In this document: positions 59,145-64,000 of the stretch, in pieces | How positions within the stretch are numbered: the stretch's first letter is position 1 | Layout of the letters: each line of letters begins with the position of its first letter | Assembly (NCBI GenBank): GCA_013306675.1 | Contig: JABLUY010000189.1 | Location: 1 to 64,000, forward strand | DNA length: 64,000 bases | Direction: 5' to 3' | Source of the DNA: Thraustochytrium sp. TN22 | Taxonomy: Eukaryota > Sar > Bigyra > Thraustochytrida > Thraustochytriidae | Position numbers and translations under genes: made by a program | Notes under the pieces: generated by a model | Told to the model about the DNA's origin: nothing | Database searches by the model: none | What the model saw: only the letters and a program-made list of their open reading frames with translations

Positions 59145-60068
59145 TTAGGCTTGTGGGTCGCCCGGGTTCTGCGAGAGTCGCAGCATGGCGGCGCCGGGCG
59201 CGCGCGAGGTGCGGAAGCGGCGGCCGGCAGCAACTACAAAGCAGCTGCCCTCCGCCAGCTGATGGGTCTCCTCGGGGCAGTCCGCCGCGGCCTCCAGCAC
59301 GATCTGGGACTCGCCGAGCAGCTGGAAGAGAAAGGTCTCGAGGCTGGGCGCAGGGGCCGCGTCCCAGGCGGCCTCCGCATCTGACGCAGCGGTGGACTTG
59401 GTACCCTCCACTGCGGCGGAAACCTCCGTGTCGGGGTGCGAGGGAAAGAGCGGCAGCGCAGCGCCCTCCGGCTTGAGGTCGGCCAGGTGCCCACGCACCC
59501 AGTCAAGCAAGTGGAAGGGCTCCGGGACGTCGACCTGGTCGTTCTCGAGGATGTCGCGCGTGGCCGGCACGCTCTCCGGGCCGGGCTCGCGCGTCTTGCT
59601 CTCGTCGGAGGCCTTCCAGCTGTTGATGACCGGGAGCAGGTCCTTGCCAAGGTCGTTGCAGTGGAAGTAGCGCTCCCAGAGCAGTCGGTCGCAGCTGGCA
59701 AAATCCGTGTAGAAGCGCAGCGCGTCCTGCTCCTGCGGCAGGCGCTCGCGCTCGATGACCAGCCCGAGCGAGTCCGGCACGGGCCGCTGCGGCGAGTGCG
59801 GCACGCGCGAGGGCAGCAAGAACACGCAGCCCTCTTCGATGCGCACCAGCTTGCGCTGGCCGCGCTGCATGGTGGGCAGCTCCATGCGCCCCTTGATCTG
59901 CCAGAAGAACTCGCTGCCGGCCTCCACGTGGAAGTCCTCCCGCGTGTTGGGCCCGCCCACGAACATGACCGACAGCTGGCCCTTGTACATGAGCTTGTTG
60001 CACACCGGCGGCGCGAAGCTCGCCCGGTTCGCCTCGTGCCACGCCGCCACCGCCTCCGGCCGCTCCAT
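59145..60068 (-). CDS. HAAO: 3-hydroxyanthranilate 3,4-dioxygenase
   Basis: 307-residue cupin enzyme of the kynurenine pathway. It opens the ring of 3-hydroxyanthranilate with O2, yielding the precursor of quinolinate and hence NAD. The Fe(II) ligands His47, Glu53 (both in DFHVEAGSEFF) and His91 (VPHSP) are present. So are the substrate-binding residues Arg43, Arg95 and a Glu at about 106 (VIERER). The N-terminal cupin is followed by an acidic linker and the degenerate second cupin half seen in eukaryotic enzymes. The length is close to human (286). Single exon, ATG at the expected position. Divergent from the lipocalin-ankyrin gene. Confidence 0.95.
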   Translation of the reverse strand: MERPEAVAAWHEANRASFAPPVCNKLMYKGQLSVMFVGGPNTREDFHVEAGSEFFWQIKGRMELPTMQRGQRKLVRIEEGCVFLLPSRVPHSPQRPVPDSLGLVIERERLPQEQDALRFYTDFASCDRLLWERYFHCNDLGKDLLPVINSWKASDESKTREPGPESVPATRDILENDQVDVPEPFHLLDWVRGHLADLKPEGAALPLFPSHPDTEVSAAVEGTKSTAASDAEAAWDAAPAPSLETFLFQLLGESQIVLEAAADCPEETHQLAEGSCFVVAAGRRFRTSRAPGAAMLRLSQNPGDPQA

Positions 60069-60977
60069 CGCGCCCCCCTGCCGGCTCCTCCTCGCCGCTG
60101 CGCGCCCCTCTCGGCCTCGCCTTTTCGTCTCAGCCAGCTCGCCGCGCCGTGCCCGACGATCGTGACGGCGCCAGCGCAGTCCGAATCAGACGGTCGCCGA
60201 CGTCGCCGACGTCGCCGACTGTCCGGCAATCGGCCTTCCTGCCACGTCCCCACACTCCTGCCGCAGCTCTGGCACAGCTTCCCGCTGATACCACAGCGCG
60301 GCATAAGAAACGATAATTGCCTGGGGGGGGGAAGCCGAGCCCGAGAGGAGAAGCGCCCCGCCTTCCCGCCGGAACACGGCGAGGCTGCGCCTGCCAGCGC
60401 CTGCCACCACCACTGGCAGCGGCGCAGCGCGCGCCGCGCCGCTCGCCGTGACGGGCCAGCGGCCAGCTGCCACTGGCGGCGGCGAGGTGAGGCCGAGAGC
60501 CAAGGCGCGAGGCGAGTCAGGCGACCGGCGCGGCGAGCCGCGGCGGGAGGGCAGCGCAGCGCGACGAACGCAGGCAAGCCATGGCCAGCCAGCGAGCGCG
60601 GCTACGGCTGCCCGCGGCCGCCCTGCGAGCGCGCCGCGAGCCTGCCGGGTCCGACGCAGGCCGAGGAGGGCGGCGGGGGCGGCCGTGGCGGCTCGCGCGG
60701 GCAGAGGCTGAGCGGGCCTGGGCGCGCAGGGGCAGGCGGCGCGCGTCGCAGCCTCAAGCTCGCGGGCAGCGGCCGCAGCCGCCCCGCGGCGAGCTAGAGC
60801 TAGGCTGGCTAGCTCGCCGCAGCCTGCACTAGCTCCGCGCAGACCTGCGCTAGCTCGCGCCGCGGAGCTGTGCGGCGCGCTGGCCTTCGCTACGCCGCAG
60901 GCTGGCAACGTCCTTGCAGAGCAGGACAAGCCTGGCCAGGCCAGCGCACGGACGGCGGCGGCGGCTGGCGACCGGAG

Positions 60978-60981
60978 GGCG

Positions 60982-61025
<44 letters not shown>
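60978..61025. repeat. (GGC)n triplet run
   Basis: About 16 GGC units in the divergent intergenic region. Gives poly-Gly, poly-Ala or poly-Arg in the three forward frames and poly-Ala or poly-Pro on the complement, none likely to be translated. Confidence 0.9.
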
Positions 61026-61110
61026 ACCCCGGCCGGCAAATACAGACAGACGGGCACAGGTAGCCACAGTCTGCCTGGCTGGCTGGTGCGCTCGGGAGGG
61101 GGCGCTGTGG

Positions 61111-61160
61111 AGGGAGGGAGGGAGGGAGAAAGGGAGGGAGAAAGGGAGGGAGGGAGGGGA
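61111..61160 (+). repeat. GGGA-rich G-quadruplex-type tract
   Basis: At least nine closely spaced runs of three or more G on the plus strand (GGGAGGGAGGGAGGG and similar). This exceeds the four G3 runs needed for an intramolecular G-quadruplex. Confidence 0.85.
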
Positions 61161-62460
61161 AGGGGTGCCTGCCGCTGGTGGTGGCCGCGTCGTGGCGACG
61201 GCGGCCTTCCTTGGACTGGTTGCGGGCTGCCAGCTGAGCGCGTGTGGCGTCGGCCAACTTGGGCTGCCAGTGACGTTGGCCTGCTCCACTCGGGAACTGA
61301 CAGGGAGCGGAGGCGCAGCGTGCGTCGACGCTAGCGGAAAGGTGATGTCTGCGGGGCAGCGAAGGTGCGACGCCACCACACAGCCTGAACGATGCGGAGG
61401 AGACGAGCTTCCTGGCCCCCCACTGAGGATCCCCCCTCCCTCGAAGCGTCCCGCAACCCGCGGCGAGAAGCTCGCGGTGATTTCGCAAGCGCGCCGGCCA
61501 ATCGCCCCGCGGCGCGGCGCGGCGCGGCGCGCGCGCCCGTGGCGGGTGGCGCCGGCGCCGCGACGGCCAACGGGCCAGGCGCCCCTGCGGCTGGCTCCCG
61601 GCCGCGCGCGTCTAGCCTAGCGCCTAGCCTCTAGCCTAGCCAGGCAGGCGCCCCGGCCCGCAGGCCCAGCACTGCTCCCTCTGGCACTCACTCACTGTCA
61701 GTCAGTCAGTCTGTCTAACTCAGGTCAGGCCGGCCGAGCACCCAGCGACAACCCGGGGGCGGCGGGGCCGCGACTTGGGCCGCGGAAGCCCACCACCCTG
61801 CTCTTCCCCGCGCCTCCCGCCGCCGCCGCAGCGCGAGAGCACGTCACGCGCGCCTTGCCTTTCTGCCTTTCTGCCTTTCTGCCCTTCTGCGCTTGCGCCT
61901 TTCTGCGCTGTTGCCTATCTGCCTATCTGCCTATCTGCCACGCGGCGGCAGACAAACATTCATCTGCGCGCGGCGCCGCGCCGCGCCCGAGCGCGCCAGC
62001 TGGCCTGCCGGCGCGCGCCGGCGCGCGCGCGCCTGCCGCCTCGAGCGCAGACGCCGGCCGCAGCAGCGACCTCACCTCGAGCGCATCGCGCGCGGCGCGG
62101 GCGCTCGCGCAGGCCGGTCACGCCTCCGGCCGGCAAGTCGCCAGGCGCAGCTTCGAAAGCTGTTGCAGCAGCGCGCCTCGGGCGACCACCACCGGGGCAG
62201 GACAGCCGACAGCCTAGCCGAGAGCCGCGCGGCGCCGCGCGCAAGCGCGGCGCCGCCCGGCGGCGCCGCGCCAACCGCCGCAGGCGCCCCGGGCGCCCGC
62301 TCTTGCCGCCTGGCCGGCCGCGCACGAGAGGAGAAAAAGAAGGGAAGAAACAGGGGCACCCGCTTGGGCCTCCGGCCGAGGCTGGGCTTGCCTGGCTGCC
62401 TGCCTGCCTGCTGCTCGCGCGTCCAGGTCGCGCAAGCCGCAACGCAAGGCGCGCGCCGGG

Positions 62461-62539
62461 AGGCGAGGCGAGGCGAGGCGAGGCGAGGCGAGGCGAGGCG
62501 AGGCGAGGCGAGGCGAGGCGAGGCGAGGCGAGGCGAGGC
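62461..62539. repeat. GGCGA pentanucleotide array
   Basis: About 15 near-perfect units ending roughly 75 bases upstream of the lipocalin-ankyrin start. It is the longest array of this unit in the window. Confidence 0.95.
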
Positions 62540-62615
62540 CGGCCGGCCGGTCGGCGGCCGCTCGCCGCGGCCCGCCGGCCCGGTCCGCGGCGCAGCTCTC
62601 AGTCTCGCTCGGAGC

Positions 62616-64000
62616 ATGACGGTCCTGGCGTTGGTGAACCTGCTGCTGGCGAGGCAGCACAACCTGCAGGAGGGCGCCGGGGGCGAGGACGCTGCGCACG
62701 TGTGGGCGCTACAGACCGCGCGCTGGCTGGCCGTGCTGGCATGGATCGTCGCGCCAGCGCTCACGGCGTACTGGGTCGGCTTCCGAAGGAGAACGCGGCG
62801 GCCGCGGCAGCGGGCGCGGCGGCAGGCGGAGAGGAGGGGCCAAGGGTCTGCGATCTGGGCGGAGGGACGCTGGTTCGAAATCGCCGGCGTCTTCAGCTCC
62901 GTGCTGGAGCTCAAGATGCGCTCCGTGCGGGCGTCGCGCCTGGGCAGCAGCAACGTCTCCATCACTATTGTCGCGGTGCCAGGGTCTGATTATGCGGACC
63001 TCTCGGTCGTGCTCAACAATTCAGTTGAGGCTGGCAAAGAACAGCAGTTTCTGCACGGCTTGGCCCGCTTCGACGACAAGCTGCATTGGGTACTTTCATA
63101 CCCGATTCTGAACGACCGCTTCTCGATGAACTTTCCCCTCAACATCATCTACCGAAACCCGGCGCGGACCGTGATGATCATGGGCGCAGCCGACAATACC
63201 GCCAGCTGCTACGTGTTCGCGCGACGGCCGCACGTCTCCTCGCACGACAAGAAGGAGGTGCTCCGCGCGCTGAAGAACGCCGGTTACGCGCTCAAAGACG
63301 TCACGACGATTTCCCAGCTTCCGCGCCCACGCGAGGACGCCTTGCTCAAGACCGTGCGTCGCTTCGGCATTTTGTCTACAGTCGACACGCAGACGAGCAG
63401 CGCGTCAGCCGCCACCAGGCTTGGCGTGCCTTCGCCGGCAGAAAGAGTCTTTTTCGGTGGGCAAGGTGCCCAAGCTGTCGCCCCACCGGCCGTCGCCCCA
63501 CTGCCTGTTGCCGCACAATCCGATGCCATACAAGCCGGGTTCGGCGCAGCAGCCTTTGTCGCCGCGGAGGCGCCTGAGTCGATGCCGCCGCAGGGCGTGA
63601 CCCCTTACATTTTCCGCAAGCCCGTCGATAAGGACACAGAGATGCTCGCGCTGGACCGCTTCTTCGAGGGCTGCGTGCGAGGCGATTTGCGCTTTGTAGC
63701 CGACTTCGTGGAGCGAGAGTACTTTTGGCTCGAGGCGCGTAGTCGCGGCAACCTGTGGACTGCACTGCACTATGCCGCTTACAACGGGCATGTCGAGCTC
63801 GTCGGGTATCTGGTGGAGAGGACCGGCAATGCCAACGCCGTGACCGCGCGGCACGAGACTGGCCTCATGCTCTGCATCATGGGCATGTTGCGCCACGTCG
63901 AGGAGCGCCTCCGCTGGGACGCCGGCGAGACCTGTGTCTTTAAGCTGCAGGAGGGCGACGACTTCTACAGCCACAAGCCGCACTCGTTGGAGCGCTACGA
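62616..64000 (+). CDS. Membrane-anchored lipocalin-like/ankyrin protein (3' end outside window)
   Basis: The open frame runs from the ATG to the window edge (461 codons) without a stop, so the gene is cut by the window. A membrane helix (about 37-56) is followed by a basic stretch (RRRTRRPRQRARR). A lipocalin-like barrel spans about 81-235. It starts with the G-x-W motif (EGRWFEIAGVF), has YRNPARTVMIMGAADN near the end and closes with YVFARRP plus the helix KEVLRALKNAGYALKDV, as in Blc-type lipocalins. A disordered linker leads to at least one ankyrin repeat (WTALHYAAYNGHVELVGYLV, about 381-400). Lipocalins bind lipids or other hydrophobic ligands. The combination suggests a membrane lipid sensor or binding protein, which is inference. 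Confidence 0.8.
   Translation, partial: MTVLALVNLLLARQHNLQEGAGGEDAAHVWALQTARWLAVLAWIVAPALTAYWVGFRRRTRRPRQRARRQAERRGQGSAIWAEGRWFEIAGVFSSVLELKMRSVRASRLGSSNVSITIVAVPGSDYADLSVVLNNSVEAGKEQQFLHGLARFDDKLHWVLSYPILNDRFSMNFPLNIIYRNPARTVMIMGAADNTASCYVFARRPHVSSHDKKEVLRALKNAGYALKDVTTISQLPRPREDALLKTVRRFGILSTVDTQTSSASAATRLGVPSPAERVFFGGQGAQAVAPPAVAPLPVAAQSDAIQAGFGAAAFVAAEAPESMPPQGVTPYIFRKPVDKDTEMLALDRFFEGCVRGDLRFVADFVEREYFWLEARSRGNLWTALHYAAYNGHVELVGYLVERTGNANAVTARHETGLMLCIMGMLRHVEERLRWDAGETCVFKLQEGDDFYSHKPHSLERY

Larger units (their letters stand above)
60069..62615. promoter_or_regulatory. Divergent intergenic region, HAAO / lipocalin-ankyrin
   Basis: About 2.5 kb. It holds GGCGGC repeats (60978-61025), a GGGA G-tract block (61111-61160), GTCA and TCTGCC repeats (61690-61715, 61855-61940) and a long GGCGA array (62461-62539). 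Open frames on both strands are Arg/Ala/Pro-rich without domains. Promoter role inferred. Confidence 0.5.

Noticed and set aside
61775-62989. 404-codon plus-strand frame overlapping the lipocalin-ankyrin start
   Set aside because: Arg/Ala/Pro-rich translation of simple repeats; the true gene is in another frame with a lipocalin-like fold.

Overview
This window looks like nuclear DNA from a GC-rich, compact, intron-poor protist. The genes are unmistakably eukaryotic: centractin, a Doa10/MARCH6-type ubiquitin ligase, RNase H2 subunit B, TOG-array, C2H2 and Myb proteins. Nearly all are single open frames with strongly GC-rich third positions, and glutamine runs are common. The mix (TOG-array/crescerin-like protein, PqiA-like membrane protein, FRG-domain protein, kynurenine-pathway HAAO, mitochondrial MCAT, SHAQKYF-type Myb) fits a stramenopile, most plausibly a thraustochytrid/labyrinthulomycete. 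That taxonomic call is inference; no search was possible.

Twenty-four protein genes are supported, one of them running off the right edge. Left part (1-14.1 kb): cytochrome b5 reductase (-), MCAT (+), Sec14 protein (+), cyclic-nucleotide-binding K+ channel (+), a NET-like plus C2H2 protein (-) with a decayed tandem copy of its 3' end, and a PqiA-like membrane protein (+). Middle (14.4-39.9 kb): Doa10-like RING-CH ligase (-), long-tailed Na+/H+ exchanger (+), a 5.4 kb stretch without recognisable genes, C2H2/polyQ protein (+), TOG-array protein (+), Myb protein (-), mitochondrial-type tRNA 2-thiouridylase (+), centractin (-). Right part (41-64 kb): predicted N-myristoylated acidic protein (+), fructosamine-3-kinase-like protein (-), C2H2-ankyrin protein (+), secreted GPI-anchor-like protein (+), spliced RNase H2 subunit B (-), membrane zinc carboxypeptidase (+), LRR protein (-), FRG protein (+), HAAO (-) and a partial membrane lipocalin-ankyrin protein (+).

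Most neighbours alternate in strand, giving divergent promoter regions and short convergent 3' regions. There are no operons and little metabolic linkage. Introns do occur: RNASEH2B needs two, and both restore frame and conserved motifs. Intergenic DNA is full of short tandem arrays (CCTCG/GGCGA, GCATC, TAGC, CATTCGCT), a (CG)15 run, a G-quadruplex-type tract and a 44-bp near-perfect palindrome. I recognised no rRNA, tRNA, CRISPR array, transposon or virus-derived element.

Starts were placed at the first in-frame ATG that keeps the conserved domain whole. Several open frames extend upstream only through GTG or TTG codons, and these extensions were not used.
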